Source: Bradyrhizobium sp. WSM471
Lineage (GTDB): Bacteria; Pseudomonadota; Alphaproteobacteria; Rhizobiales; Xanthobacteraceae
Assembly: GCF_000244915.1 (NCBI RefSeq)
Contig: NZ_CM001442.1
Location: forward strand, 5,270,001 to 5,334,000
Direction of reading: 5' to 3'
DNA length: 64,000 nt
A model generated the notes under the pieces. It saw nothing but the letters and a program-made list of their open reading frames with translations. It made no database searches and was not told the origin of the DNA. Below are positions 35,402 through 44,894 of the stretch, in pieces (within the stretch, counting starts at the first letter, position 1; every line of letters starts with the position of its first letter). The position numbers and the translations under genes were made by a program.

Positions 35402-35929
35402 TCACGCAGCCCCGTCGCGAAGCGGCGGGTGATAGGACAGCGCGGTGTCCCAGGGGAAGAAGATCCAGGTGTCCTGCGAGACTTCCGTGATGAAGGTGTC
35501 GACCAGCGGACGTCCCTTCGGCTTGGCGTAGACGGTTGCGAAATGCGCGTCGGGCATCATCGCACGCACCAGCTTGCCGGTCTTGCCGGTGTCGACGAGG
35601 TCGTCGACGATCAGGAGTCCCTTGCCGGTGCCGCCGCCAAGCTTCATCACGTCTTCGGAAATGCCCTTCAGCACTTTGAGGTCGCCCTGCTTGTCGTGGT
35701 CGTAGCTGGCGATGCAGACCGTATCGATCACGCGCACGCCGAGCTCGCGCGCCACGATCGCCGCCGGCACAAGGCCGCCGCGGGTGATCGCGATCACCGC
35801 ATGAAACGGACCAACCTCATTGAGCCGCCAGGTCAGTGCCCGGCAATCCCGGTGGAACTGGTCCCACGAGACCGGAAAGGGGCGGCCCGCCCGTTCTTCC
35901 GCACTTAGTTCCGGTGCTTCACCAGCCAT
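35402..35929 (-). CDS. gpt: Xanthine phosphoribosyltransferase
   Basis: A 175-aa purine salvage enzyme that converts xanthine or guanine plus PRPP to the nucleotide. It has the N-terminal [34 protein letters not shown], and the PRPP-binding signature [15 protein letters not shown]. The C-terminal WIFFPWD is typical of the Gpt branch rather than Hpt. The CinA-like gene lies 36 bp upstream on the same strand. Confidence 0.93.
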   Translation of the reverse strand: MAGEAPELSAEERAGRPFPVSWDQFHRDCRALTWRLNEVGPFHAVIAITRGGLVPAAIVARELGVRVIDTVCIASYDHDKQGDLKVLKGISEDVMKLGGGTGKGLLIVDDLVDTGKTGKLVRAMMPDAHFATVYAKPKGRPLVDTFITEVSQDTWIFFPWDTALSYHPPLRDGAA

Positions 35930-35965
35930 CCTCGTCTCCTGCTTCGCCTGCCGGCAGCTAGGTTG

Positions 35966-36703
35966 CTAGCGGGTGATGTTCAATCCCGCCAGCATTTCCT
36001 TCACCGCCGCCATTGCGGCTGCGAGCTTGTCCGCATCGCGCGAGCGCACCACCAGATTGGTGTTCGGCTTCTGCTCTTCATCCATGAAGGGATAGCTGCC
36101 GATGATGGTGTCGGGATGTTGAGCGGCAATCGCCCGCAGCGGGCCGCCGATGTCGCCCTCCCGCGCATTGGCGCGGACCGATTCGGAAAGCATGCGCACG
36201 CCCGATTTCAGCTTGGGCGAGACGATGTCCATCATCGCCTGCATGATCGAGGGCACGCCCGCCATGACGATGACATTGCCGATCTTGAAGCCCGGCGCGA
36301 GGATGGTCGCGCTCTGGATCAGCTCGGCACCATCGGGAATGCGGGCCATGCGCAGGCGGGCCTCGTTGAGGTCCTGCTCGCTCCAGCGCTCGCGGAAACG
36401 GGCGACCACCTCCGGGTGATGGTCGATGCCGGCGCCGAACGCCTTGGCGACGCTGTCAGCGGTGATGTCGTCATGGGTCGGCCCGATGCCGCCTGTGGTG
36501 AAGACATAGGTGTAGCGATGCCGCAGTGCATCCAACGCCGCAATGATGTCGGGCTCGTCGTCGGAGACGACCCGGACCTCCTTCAGGTCGATGCCGATAT
36601 TGGTCAGGTATTCGGCGATGAAGCCGATGTTCTTGTCCTTGGTCCGGCCGGACAGGATTTCGTCCCCAATGACCAGAATGCCCGCCGTGACGATCTCGCT
36701 CAT
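35966..36703 (-). CDS. Competence/damage-inducible CinA-like molybdopterin-binding protein
   Basis: A 245-aa protein equal to the N-terminal (MoCF, molybdopterin-binding-like) domain of CinA. Motifs are GILVIGDEILSGRTKDKN, TTGGIGPTHDDITADSVAKAFG and VIVMAGVPSIMQAM. The C-terminal nicotinamide-nucleotide amidase domain of full CinA is missing, which is normal for this short alphaproteobacterial type. Function is uncertain; relatives act as ADP-ribose or nucleotide pyrophosphatases. Likely co-transcribed with gpt. Confidence 0.88.
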   Translation of the reverse strand: MSEIVTAGILVIGDEILSGRTKDKNIGFIAEYLTNIGIDLKEVRVVSDDEPDIIAALDALRHRYTYVFTTGGIGPTHDDITADSVAKAFGAGIDHHPEVVARFRERWSEQDLNEARLRMARIPDGAELIQSATILAPGFKIGNVIVMAGVPSIMQAMMDIVSPKLKSGVRMLSESVRANAREGDIGGPLRAIAAQHPDTIIGSYPFMDEEQKPNTNLVVRSRDADKLAAAMAAVKEMLAGLNITR

Positions 36704-36980
36704 ACCTCAAGTCCCTCACCTATCGGCCCGACTTTGCCGAGGTAACGCGTTGAAGTCACGCGGTTTTGCTGCCGAAATAAGCAGTCCTCAGCCATTTTTT
36801 CAGGCAAGCCGCCGGCCATCCCCGGCAAATGTCCTCTCCCCATGCTTATCGCGCTGGCCCGGCCCTTGCTACCGCATGAAAGTCATGCACTCTTGCCGCA
36901 TGGCCAGGACGTTGCGGTCTTCACCAAGGCCTGGCGACCTGTCGAATGGCGCAACGCCTTGCGGAGACAAGTCGGGATCT

Positions 36981-38399
36981 ATGGCAGTCGCGTTTGATGA
37001 AATGAACATTCCCGGTGGGGACCTTCGCCCCGCCTATCAGGAGCTGGCGCGCTGGCTCAAGGAGACGCCTCCCGAGGCGCTCGAATATCGCCGCCAGGAG
37101 GCCGAGCTCCTCTTCCGCCGCATCGGCATTACCTTCGCGGTCTACGGGGACTCCGAGTCCACGGAGCGCCTGATTCCCTTCGACGTGATTCCGCGGATCA
37201 TGTCCGGCAAGGAATGGGCGCTGCTGGAGAAGGGCCTGAAGCAGCGCGTGCGCGCGCTCAACATGTTCTTGCGCGACATCTATCACGGCCGCGACATCCT
37301 CCGCGCCGAGATCGTACCCGACGACCTCATCTTTCAGAACCCGGTTTTCCGTCCCGAAATGAATGGCCAGCAGGTGCCGCACGACGTCTACGTGCACATC
37401 GCCGGCATCGACATCGTCCGGGTCGATTCCGAGGACTTCATCGTGCTGGAGGACAATGCGCGCACGCCCTCCGGCGTGTCCTACATGCTGGAAAACCGCG
37501 AGATCATGATGCGGTTGTTTCCGGACCTGTTCGCCCGCCACAGGGTGGCGCCGGTCGAACGCTATCCGGACGAGTTGCTGTCCGCTCTTCGCTCTGTGGC
37601 GCCGCAAAGCGCCTCCGGCGAGCCGACCGTCGCGTTGCTCACGCCGGGCGTCTACAACTCGGCCTATTACGAGCACTCCTTCCTCGCCGACAAGCTCGGT
37701 ATCGAGCTGGTCGAGGGCCGCGACCTCATCGTCAAGAACAACGAAGTGTTCATGCGCACGACCGAGGGCGTGAAACGGGTCGACGTGATCTACCGCCGCG
37801 TCGACGACGACTACCTCGATCCCCTCACCTTCCGCCCCGATTCCGCGCTCGGCGTGCCCGGGCTGATGTCGGCCTATGCGGCAGGCAACATCACGCTCGC
37901 CAACGCCGTCGGCACCGGCATCGCCGACGACAAGGCGATCTACTCCTACATGCCGGACATCGTAAAATTCTACCTCGGCGAGGAGCCGATTCTGAAGAAC
38001 GTGCAGACCTGGCGCTGCCGCGAACCGAAGGATCTGGCCTATGTGCTGGATAATTTGAGCGAACTCGTCGTGAAGGAGGTGCACGGCTCCGGCGGCTACG
38101 GCATGCTGATCGGCCCTGCCGCGACCAAGGCGACGATCGAGGCTTTCCGCGAAAAGCTCAAGCGCGAGCCCGAAGGCTTCATTGCGCAGCCGACGCTGGC
38201 GCTCTCGACCTGTCCGACCTGCACGGCATCCGGCCTCGCGCCGCGCCACGTCGACCTGCGGCCGTTCGTGCTCACTGGCAGCAAGAGCACCACGATCGTG
38301 CCCGGCGGGTTGACACGCGTTGCCCTGAAGGAAGGCTCCCTGGTGGTGAATTCGAGCCAGGGCGGCGGTACCAAAGATACCTGGATCCTGGACGAGTAG
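36981..38399 (+). CDS. Circularly permuted ATP-grasp type 2 protein (Anbu cluster)
   Basis: A 472-aa protein of the COG2308 family, an ATP-grasp ligase with permuted order. Recognisable parts are PFDVIPRIMSGKEWALLEKGLKQR, HVAGIDIVR-like core, VLEDNARTPSGVSYMLENR, VVKEVHGSGGYGMLIGP and the C-terminal NSSQGGGTKDTW. The family is predicted to make amide bonds on peptides. First of four genes of the cluster with alpha-E, transglutaminase and Anbu protease. ATG 36981 is used; an open frame far upstream to 36543 runs over the divergent promoter and lacks coding character. Confidence 0.92.
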   Translation: MAVAFDEMNIPGGDLRPAYQELARWLKETPPEALEYRRQEAELLFRRIGITFAVYGDSESTERLIPFDVIPRIMSGKEWALLEKGLKQRVRALNMFLRDIYHGRDILRAEIVPDDLIFQNPVFRPEMNGQQVPHDVYVHIAGIDIVRVDSEDFIVLEDNARTPSGVSYMLENREIMMRLFPDLFARHRVAPVERYPDELLSALRSVAPQSASGEPTVALLTPGVYNSAYYEHSFLADKLGIELVEGRDLIVKNNEVFMRTTEGVKRVDVIYRRVDDDYLDPLTFRPDSALGVPGLMSAYAAGNITLANAVGTGIADDKAIYSYMPDIVKFYLGEEPILKNVQTWRCREPKDLAYVLDNLSELVVKEVHGSGGYGMLIGPAATKATIEAFREKLKREPEGFIAQPTLALSTCPTCTASGLAPRHVDLRPFVLTGSKSTTIVPGGLTRVALKEGSLVVNSSQGGGTKDTWILDE

Positions 38400-38403
38400 A
38401 GAG

Positions 38404-39348
38404 ATGCTGTCGCGTACCGCCGAAAACCTCTATTGGCTCGCCCGCTACGTCGAACGGGCCGAGTATCTCGCGCGCACCATCGATGCGACGCTGCGCGTCA
38501 CCGCGCTTCCCGCCGCCTATATCGGCAAGACCAACGAATGGGACTCGGCGCTTTTGACCGCCGGCGTCGCCGCCAGCTTCTATCAGCAGTATGAAGAAGC
38601 CAACGAGCGCAACGTCGTCGACTATCTCTCGTTCTCGGCGGATAATCCGTCGTCGATCAGGAATTGCATCGAGGCGGCGCGGCTGAATTCGCGCTCGGTG
38701 CGCACGGCACTGACGAGCGAGATGTGGGACACCATCAACTCGGCCTGGATCGAATTGCAGGAGGTCTGGAGCAGAGGGACCTCCACGCGCGAGGACCTCG
38801 CGAAATTCCTGCGCTTCGTGCAGGAGACCTCGTTGCGCTTCGACGGCTCGGCCTACCGGACCATGTTGCGCAACGACGCCTACTGGTTCTCGCGGATGGG
38901 CCTGCATCTCGAACGCGCCGACAACACCGCGCGTATTCTCGACGTGAAATACCATGTGCTGCTGCCCGAGGAAGAGCATGTCGGCGGCCCGCTCGATTTC
39001 TACCAGTGGACCTCGATCCTGCGCTCGGTCTCGGCGCTGACGGCCTATCACTGGGTCTATCGCGAGACGCTGAAACCCTGGCTGATCGCGGATTTGCTCA
39101 TCCTCAACGATTCGCTGCCGCGTTCGCTCGCAAGCTGCTACGGCAATCTGGTGCGCAATCTCGATCAGATCGGGGTCGCCTATGGCCGCCAGGGCCCGGC
39201 CCAGCGCCATGCCCGCGGCATCCGCAACCGGCTGGAACACAGCAATATGAACGACATTTTCCAGCATGGCGTGCATGAATTCATTCAGGAATTCATCTCG
39301 GACAATTCCAGGCTGGGCGAAATCATCACGAAGCAGTATTTGATCTGA
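38404..39348 (+). CDS. Alpha-E domain protein (COG2307; Anbu cluster)
   Basis: A 314-aa all-helical protein with the family's opening LSRTAENLYWLARYVERAEYLART and repeated helices (for example YWFSRMGLHLERADNTARILD). Biochemical role unknown; it nearly always pairs with the permuted ATP-grasp protein, sometimes as a fusion. Starts 4 bp after that gene. Confidence 0.92.
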   Translation: MLSRTAENLYWLARYVERAEYLARTIDATLRVTALPAAYIGKTNEWDSALLTAGVAASFYQQYEEANERNVVDYLSFSADNPSSIRNCIEAARLNSRSVRTALTSEMWDTINSAWIELQEVWSRGTSTREDLAKFLRFVQETSLRFDGSAYRTMLRNDAYWFSRMGLHLERADNTARILDVKYHVLLPEEEHVGGPLDFYQWTSILRSVSALTAYHWVYRETLKPWLIADLLILNDSLPRSLASCYGNLVRNLDQIGVAYGRQGPAQRHARGIRNRLEHSNMNDIFQHGVHEFIQEFISDNSRLGEIITKQYLI

Positions 39349-39354
39349 TCTTCT

Positions 39355-39435
39355 GTCATTCCGGGATGGTCCGTAGGACCAGACCCGGAATCTCGAGATT
39401 CCGGGTTCGATGCTGACGCATCGCCCCGGAATGAC
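39355..39435. repeat. Palindromic repeat, family A copy 2
   Basis: An 81-bp element: ends GTCATTCCGGG and CCCCGGAATGAC around a central CCGGAATCTCGAGATTCCGG palindrome. Inner hairpins GGTCC-GTA-GGACC and GATGC-TGAC-GCATC differ in sequence from those of the other copies but pair perfectly. Lies inside the Anbu cluster between alpha-E and transglutaminase genes. Confidence 0.92.
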
Positions 39436-39457
39436 CACCTAGAAATCACGGTCCCCC

Positions 39458-40306
39458 ATGCGCCTGCGAATCCTGCACACCACGACCTATCGCTACGAGC
39501 CGCAGGCCACGAGCGTGATCCAGATCCTGCGCATGACGCCCGGCAGCCATGACGGGCAATATGTGGCGGAGTGGCAGATCGACGTGTCGACCGACACCAA
39601 GCTCGACACCCACGAGGACGCGTTCGGCAACGTCACCCATGTGCTGTCCTGCGGACCCGTCGGCGACATCAAGATCACCGCCGAGGGCCTGATCGAGACC
39701 CACGACACCGGCGGCGTTCTTCGCGGCGCCGACGAGCGCTTTCCGGCCGGCATGTTCTTGCGCGCCACCGACCTCACCACGGTCAATCCGGCGATGAATG
39801 CGGTCGCGCGCCAGCTGCGCAGCGAGGCCGAGAGCGACACGCTCGGCTTCCTGCACACGCTCATGACGCAAATCAGCGATCACATGACCTTCGACGAGGA
39901 CCCGACCAACAGCGGCACGTCGGCGGCGGAAGCGTTCACGCTCAAGCGCGGCGTCTGCCAGGATTACGCGCACATCTTCATCGCCTGCGCCCGCAGCGGC
40001 GGTGTGCCGGCGCGCTTCGTCTCCGGCCACTTTCTGCGCTCCGACGGCACGGTGCATCAGGACGCGGGCCATGCCTGGGCGGAGGCCTATGTCGACGGCC
40101 TCGGCTGGGTCGGCTTCGACCCCGCCAACAGCATCTGCGCCACCGACGCCCATGTCCGCGTCGCGATCGGGCTCGATTATCTCGGCGCAGCCCCCGTGCG
40201 CGGCACCCGCTATGGCGGCGGCGCGGAGACGCTTTCGGTGGCGGTCAAGGTCGAGCAAGCCGGCCGCGGCGGACAGTCGCAATCGCAGTCCCAGCGGCAG
40301 AGCTGA
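39458..40306 (+). CDS. Transglutaminase-like family protein (Anbu cluster)
   Basis: A 282-aa protein with an N-terminal beta domain (HTTTYRYEPQATSVIQILRMTP) and a transglutaminase/papain-like core. The triad is visible: Cys167 in RGVCQDYAH, His205 in DAGHAWAEAY and Asp221 in GFDPANS. The C-terminal tail is Gln/Ser-rich. No signal peptide. In this cluster it is thought to be a peptidase or transferase working with the ATP-grasp partner. Confidence 0.93.
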   Translation: MRLRILHTTTYRYEPQATSVIQILRMTPGSHDGQYVAEWQIDVSTDTKLDTHEDAFGNVTHVLSCGPVGDIKITAEGLIETHDTGGVLRGADERFPAGMFLRATDLTTVNPAMNAVARQLRSEAESDTLGFLHTLMTQISDHMTFDEDPTNSGTSAAEAFTLKRGVCQDYAHIFIACARSGGVPARFVSGHFLRSDGTVHQDAGHAWAEAYVDGLGWVGFDPANSICATDAHVRVAIGLDYLGAAPVRGTRYGGGAETLSVAVKVEQAGRGGQSQSQSQRQS

Positions 40307-40429
40307 GCCGCGCGGCGCGCGCCCCTCAGCCACGGCCGGTTTCCACCCTGCCGCCCCGCGGCAATCGGGGGTTGGAGCGGCCCTTGAAATTGGCTAGTAA
40401 TTCCGCGCAAACGCGTTCGGGGACAGGAA

Positions 40430-41188
40430 ATGACCTATTGTTGCGGAATTCTGGTTCGGGACGGTCTGGTGATGATCGCCGACACCCGCACCAATGCCGG
40501 CCTCGACAACGTCTCGACCTTCCGCAAGCTCCACATCTTCTCCAAGCCCGGCGACCGCATCATGGCGATCGCCAGCGCCGGCAACCTCGCGATCAGCCAG
40601 TCGGTGCTCTCGACGCTGACCGAGGGCCTCGAAGACCCCAACACGGGTGAGATCGAGACGCTGATGAACGCGCCGACCATGTTCCAAGCCGCCCAGCGCA
40701 TCGGCCGGGCGATCCGGGCCGTGCACACGACCGAAGGGCCGGCGCTCAAATCAGAGGACGTGTCGTTCGACGTGTCCTTCCTGTTCGGCGGCCAGATCAG
40801 CGGCGCGCGCATGCGCCTGTTCATGGTCTACACCGCCGGCAATTTCATCGAATGCACCACCGACACACCCTATTTGCAGATCGGCGAACACAAATACGGC
40901 AAGCCGGTGCTCGACCGCGCCATGCATTACGACGTCGAGCTCTACGAGGCGCTGAAGACCGGGCTGATCTCGATGGATTCGACCATGCGCTCGAATCTCG
41001 GCGTCGGCCTACCGATCGACGTGCTGGTGGTGCGCGCCGACGCCTGCGAGGCCGATCTCAACCACCGCATCGAGGCGGGGGAGCCCTATTTCCACGATTT
41101 GCGCTCGCGCTGGTCGGCGGCCTTGCGCGCCGCGCATCAGAACATTCCGCGGCCGCCCTACAAGAACGAAAAAGAATCCAAAACCTGA
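40430..41188 (+). CDS. Proteasome-type protease Anbu
   Basis: A 252-aa N-terminal-nucleophile hydrolase. Met1 is followed by Thr2, the expected catalytic Thr1 after Met removal; Asp18 (IADTRTNAG) and Lys33 (FRKLHIF) are the partner residues of proteasome beta subunits. [11 protein letters not shown] resembles the conserved SGxxAD region. Anbu is the ancestral bacterial beta-subunit homologue and forms ring or lock-washer assemblies; its substrates are unknown. No HslV/HslU or Clp ATPase lies nearby. Basic charged C-terminal tail ([11 protein letters not shown]). Confidence 0.92.
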   Translation: MTYCCGILVRDGLVMIADTRTNAGLDNVSTFRKLHIFSKPGDRIMAIASAGNLAISQSVLSTLTEGLEDPNTGEIETLMNAPTMFQAAQRIGRAIRAVHTTEGPALKSEDVSFDVSFLFGGQISGARMRLFMVYTAGNFIECTTDTPYLQIGEHKYGKPVLDRAMHYDVELYEALKTGLISMDSTMRSNLGVGLPIDVLVVRADACEADLNHRIEAGEPYFHDLRSRWSAALRAAHQNIPRPPYKNEKESKT

Positions 41189-41214
41189 CAACTCAAGAGA
41201 AAAGGCAGGAAACG

Positions 41215-41973
41215 ATGAGTGAAGCGAAAAAGATCGCGGTGGTGACGGGCGCCGGCACTGGAGTCGGGCGCGCGGCGTCGCTTGCGCTGATGAACACAGG
41301 CTTCACCGTGGTACTCGTCGGGCGCCGGCCGGATATGCTCGAGGAGACGGCCAAGCTCGGCCCCGCCGGAAAGAGCCTCTGCGTCACCGCCGACATGACT
41401 AAGCCGGACTCGATCGCCGCGCTGTTCGACAAGGTGAAGGCCACCTATGGCCGCCTCGACGTGCTCTTCAACAATGCCGGCATGGGCGCACCGCCGGTGA
41501 ATTTCGAGGATCTCAGCCTCGAGCAGTGGCAGTCGGTGGTGAACACCAACCTCACCGGCCCGTTCCTGTGCACCCAGCACGCCTTCCGCATCATGAAGGA
41601 CCAGAGCCCGCGCGGCGGCCGCATCATCAACAACGGCTCGATCTCGGCGCATGCGCCGCGGCCGTTCTCGGCGGCCTACACCTCGACCAAGCACGCCATC
41701 ACCGGCCTCACCAAGGCGTCCAACCTCGACGGTCGCATGTACGACATCGCGGTCGGCCAGGTCGACATCGGCAATGCCGCAACGCCCATGACCGACCGCA
41801 TGGTCAACGGTCCCGGCGTGCTGCAGCCCGACGGCACGTCGAAGCAGGAGCCGCGCATGGATGCGAAAGCGGTCGGCGATGCCGTCGCCTACATGGCCGG
41901 CCTGCCGCTCGATGCCAACGTGCTGACCATGACCGTCATGGCAACCAAGATGCCGTTCGTGGGACGGGGCTGA
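41215..41973 (+). CDS. SDR family oxidoreductase
   Basis: A 252-aa classical short-chain dehydrogenase. Cofactor motif TGAGTGVG (residues 11-18), NNAGMGAP, catalytic Ser in NGSISAHAP and Tyr-x3-Lys in [15 protein letters not shown] after beta2 suggests NADP preference. Substrate unknown. It starts 26 bp after the Anbu gene with an AGGCAGGAAACG site, so it may be read through from that cluster. Confidence 0.92.
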   Translation: MSEAKKIAVVTGAGTGVGRAASLALMNTGFTVVLVGRRPDMLEETAKLGPAGKSLCVTADMTKPDSIAALFDKVKATYGRLDVLFNNAGMGAPPVNFEDLSLEQWQSVVNTNLTGPFLCTQHAFRIMKDQSPRGGRIINNGSISAHAPRPFSAAYTSTKHAITGLTKASNLDGRMYDIAVGQVDIGNAATPMTDRMVNGPGVLQPDGTSKQEPRMDAKAVGDAVAYMAGLPLDANVLTMTVMATKMPFVGRG

Positions 41974-41982
41974 ATCAAAAAC

Positions 41983-42007
41983 GCGAAAACAACCCCATGC
42001 ACAGTAG
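41983..42007 (+). repeat. 25-bp dispersed repeat, copy 2
   Basis: Identical to 6088-6112 over 25 bp and in the same orientation, about 10 bp after the SDR stop. The repeat's CCCCATGC is then mirrored by GCATGGGG at 42011-42018, which could form a hairpin here. Confidence 0.8.
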
Positions 42008-42079
42008 GCGGCATGGGGTTGCGACCTCGCTCTGCAAGCGGACGTGAGGTCGGCTAAATCTCCGCACTGCTTCAACAAT

Positions 42080-42139
42080 CGTCATTGCGAGCGCAGCGAA
42101 GCAATCCAGACTACCACCGCGGCAAGATTCTGGATTGCT
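42080..42139. repeat. Palindromic repeat, family B copy 3 (truncated)
   Basis: The left half (CGTCATTGCGAG, GCAATCCAG) and the inner right arm (TCTGGATTGCT) are present; the outer right arm is missing, cut off by the end of the leftward MFS gene at 42144. Confidence 0.8.
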
Positions 42140-42143
42140 GCTC

Positions 42144-43397
42144 CTACTCCAGCCTCTCCACCTGCCGCAGGCTCGGGAACAGCTTCATCCACAGCAGCGC
42201 CACCGCGACCGTGCAGACGCCGCCCAGCACGGCTGCCGGCATGACGCCGAACAGTGCGGCGGCAACCCCGCTCTCGAACTGGCCGAGCTGGTTGGAGGCA
42301 TTGATGAAGAGGAAGTTCACCGCACCGACCCGGCCGCGCATCTCGTCGGGGGTCGCGAGCTGCACCAGCGAGAAGCGGATCACGACGCTGATCGTATCGG
42401 CCGCGCCGAGAACGGCGAGCGCGAGCACCGACAGCCACATCCAGGACGACAGTGCGAACACGATGGTTGCGACGCCGAACACGATCACGGCCTGAAACAT
42501 GCGCAGGCCCACATGCCGCGAAATGGCGTGACGGGCCAGCACCAGGGTCATCAGCAGCGCGCCGACCGCCGGCGCGGCGCGCAGGATCCCGAGCCCCATC
42601 GGGCCGGTCTGGAGGATATCTCGGGCATAGATCGGCAGAAGCGCGGTGACGCCGCCGAACAGCACCGCGAACAGATCGAGCGAGATGGTGCCGAGGATCG
42701 CCGGATTGCTGCGGATGAAACGGACGCCGGCGAAGATATTGTCGGCGCCCGCCATATCCTTGGCGATCGCCTGCGGGCGCGGGCGGATGAAGCCAGTCAA
42801 GATCATCCCAAAGATCCAGAACAGCACCATCACGGTGTAGGCGAGATGCGGCGCGACCGCGTAGGCAAAACCGCCGAGCGCCGGCCCTGTAATGGTCGCG
42901 ACCTGCGCCGCACCACTGGAGACAGCGGTGGCGCGCTGGAGCGAGCCCTGCGGCGCAATCGCCGGCAGCAGCGCGGCAGTGGTCGGACTTTCGAAGGCTC
43001 CGGCAATGCCGAGCACGAAGGTTGCCACGAAAATCTGAACTTCGCTGACCAAGCCGAGATAGGTGATGACGCCGAGGTAGAGCGCGGTCGCCGCCTCCAC
43101 CAACTGGCAGAGCTGAACCACGCGCTTGCGCTCGTAGCGATCGGCGGCATGGCCGGCGACGAACACCAGCAGCGCCGTGGGCAAGAACTGCACGAGACCG
43201 ACCATGCCGAGGTCGAAGGCCGAGCCGGTGAGGTCGTAGATCTGCCAGCCGATCGCGACCGCCGCGATCTGGCTGGAAAAACGCGACAGGCTGCGCGAGA
43301 GCAGGAAGAACAGGAAGGCGCGATGGGAGAGGAGCGCGCGGGCACTGACCGGCGGGTTTCCCGATATTGGCTGGTCTGGCATCGCCTCTTCGGTCAC
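42144..43397 (-). CDS. MFS transporter, EntS-like
   Basis: A 417-aa inner-membrane transporter of the MFS_3 (enterobactin exporter) type with about 12 hydrophobic segments. Signs are FSSQIAAVAIGWQIYDLTGSAFDLGMVGLVQFLP, HAADRYERKRVV (motif A-like) and TPDEMRGRVGAVN in the second half, all typical of the family. Start GTG 43397; ATG 43382 (EAMPDQP) is an alternative five codons shorter. Substrate unknown; no siderophore genes nearby. Confidence 0.88.
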   Translation of the reverse strand: MTEEAMPDQPISGNPPVSARALLSHRAFLFFLLSRSLSRFSSQIAAVAIGWQIYDLTGSAFDLGMVGLVQFLPTALLVFVAGHAADRYERKRVVQLCQLVEAATALYLGVITYLGLVSEVQIFVATFVLGIAGAFESPTTAALLPAIAPQGSLQRATAVSSGAAQVATITGPALGGFAYAVAPHLAYTVMVLFWIFGMILTGFIRPRPQAIAKDMAGADNIFAGVRFIRSNPAILGTISLDLFAVLFGGVTALLPIYARDILQTGPMGLGILRAAPAVGALLMTLVLARHAISRHVGLRMFQAVIVFGVATIVFALSSWMWLSVLALAVLGAADTISVVIRFSLVQLATPDEMRGRVGAVNFLFINASNQLGQFESGVAAALFGVMPAAVLGGVCTVAVALLWMKLFPSLRQVERLE

Positions 43398-43540
43398 GCT
43401 CGGACTATCCGGCTCCTGATGTCGACGTGCTCCGCGTGGCTGACGCGGACCTGCTTGTCAACAGCGTGACGCCCCGCCAATCTCCCGGCATTGCGTTTGC
43501 AACGCAGGGGTGGCCATAATCATCGGGGTTTGGGGGCATC

Positions 43541-44791
43541 ATGCTGCGGCTGCAATCGGCACTCGGCGTTTTCGCATTGCTGTTGATCGCCCTGGCACTG
43601 AGCGAGAATCGCCGCGCGGCCTCGCTGCGCCAGGCGGCGATCGGCCTCGTCGCCACCTTCGTCACCGCGATCGTTCTCCTGAAGGTGCCAATCGTCGCGC
43701 GCGCCTTCGGTGCCATCAACGACGCCGTGGGCGCGATCTCGGCGGCCTCGCGCGCCGGCTCCTCCTTCGTATTCGGCTATGTCGGCGGCGGTCCCCTGCC
43801 CTTCGACCTGAAAGCACCGGGTGCCGATTTCGTCCTGGCGTTCCAGGCGCTGCCGATCGTGCTGGTCATGAGCGTGCTGACGACGCTCTTGTTCTATTGG
43901 CGCGTGCTGCCGCCGATCGTGCGCGGCATGGCCTGGCTGCTGGAGCGGACGCTCGGCGTCGGCGGCGCGGTCGGACTCTCGACCGCCGCCAACATCTTTC
44001 TCGGCATGGTCGAGGCGCCGCTGTTCGTGCGGCCTTATCTCGCGCGGATGACCCGCAGCGAGTTATTCCTGGTAATGACCGGCGGCATGGCCGGCATCGC
44101 CGGCACGGTGCTTGTGCTGTATGCGACGCTCCTTGCTCCCCTCATTCCCGACGCAGCGGCGCATTTCGTCATCGCCTCGGTGCTGGGCGCGCCGGCCGCG
44201 ATCCTGGTCAGCCTCATCATGGTGCCCGAGACATCCGACAAGCGCACCGGCGGCGCACTGGAAGATCCCGACATGGAAGTCTCCGGCACGATGGATGCGG
44301 TCGTGAAAGGGACCGGCGCGGGGATCGAGCTGCTGATCAACATCGTCGCCATGCTGCTGGTGCTGGTGGCGCTGGTCTACCTCGTCAATGCGATCCTCGG
44401 CCTGCTGCCTGATATCGGCGGCGCCGCGATCTCGTTGCAGCGCCTGCTCGGCCTCATGATGGCGCCGGTGTGCTGGCTGATGGGATTGCCGTGGGACCAG
44501 GCGATCACTGCCGGCAGCCTGATGGGCACGAAAACCGTGCTGAACGAGCTGATCGCCTATGTCGACTTCTCGAAGCTGCCGCCCGGCACGCTCGATCCAC
44601 GCTCGCGCCTGATCATGCTCTATGCGATGTGCGGCTTCGCCAATTTCGCCAGTCTCGGCATCATGATCGGCGGTCTCGGCGTGATGGCGCCGGAACGGCG
44701 CGAGGAAATCAACGCGCTGGGCCTGAAGTCGATCGTGTCGGGGACGCTGACGACGTGTTTGATGGGCGCGGTGGTGGGGGTGCTGACGTGA
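43541..44791 (+). CDS. Concentrative nucleoside transporter, NupC family
   Basis: A 416-aa inner-membrane symporter. Family blocks present: FVFGYVGGGPLPF (CNT N-terminal domain), LLERTLGVGGAVGLSTAANIFLGMVEAPLFVRPYL, MTGGMAGIAGTVLVLY, and the C-terminal GTKTVLNELIAYVDF with MYAMCGFANFASLGIMIGGLG-like gate region. It imports pyrimidine and/or purine nucleosides with H+ or Na+. Stands alone. Confidence 0.93.
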   Translation: MLRLQSALGVFALLLIALALSENRRAASLRQAAIGLVATFVTAIVLLKVPIVARAFGAINDAVGAISAASRAGSSFVFGYVGGGPLPFDLKAPGADFVLAFQALPIVLVMSVLTTLLFYWRVLPPIVRGMAWLLERTLGVGGAVGLSTAANIFLGMVEAPLFVRPYLARMTRSELFLVMTGGMAGIAGTVLVLYATLLAPLIPDAAAHFVIASVLGAPAAILVSLIMVPETSDKRTGGALEDPDMEVSGTMDAVVKGTGAGIELLINIVAMLLVLVALVYLVNAILGLLPDIGGAAISLQRLLGLMMAPVCWLMGLPWDQAITAGSLMGTKTVLNELIAYVDFSKLPPGTLDPRSRLIMLYAMCGFANFASLGIMIGGLGVMAPERREEINALGLKSIVSGTLTTCLMGAVVGVLT

Positions 44792-44894
44792 AGCTTGTGT
44801 GAGGCTGGCGTCCTCGTCGCTCCGATGGGGCGCAGCGCAATCCGGACAATCCTTCCATGTTAATCTCGTCGGGAGATTCGGGTGGAATTGATTC

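Noticed and set aside
36921..38249. 442-codon leftward open frame opposite the ATP-grasp gene
   Set aside because: Shadow of a conserved gene, no recognisable domain.
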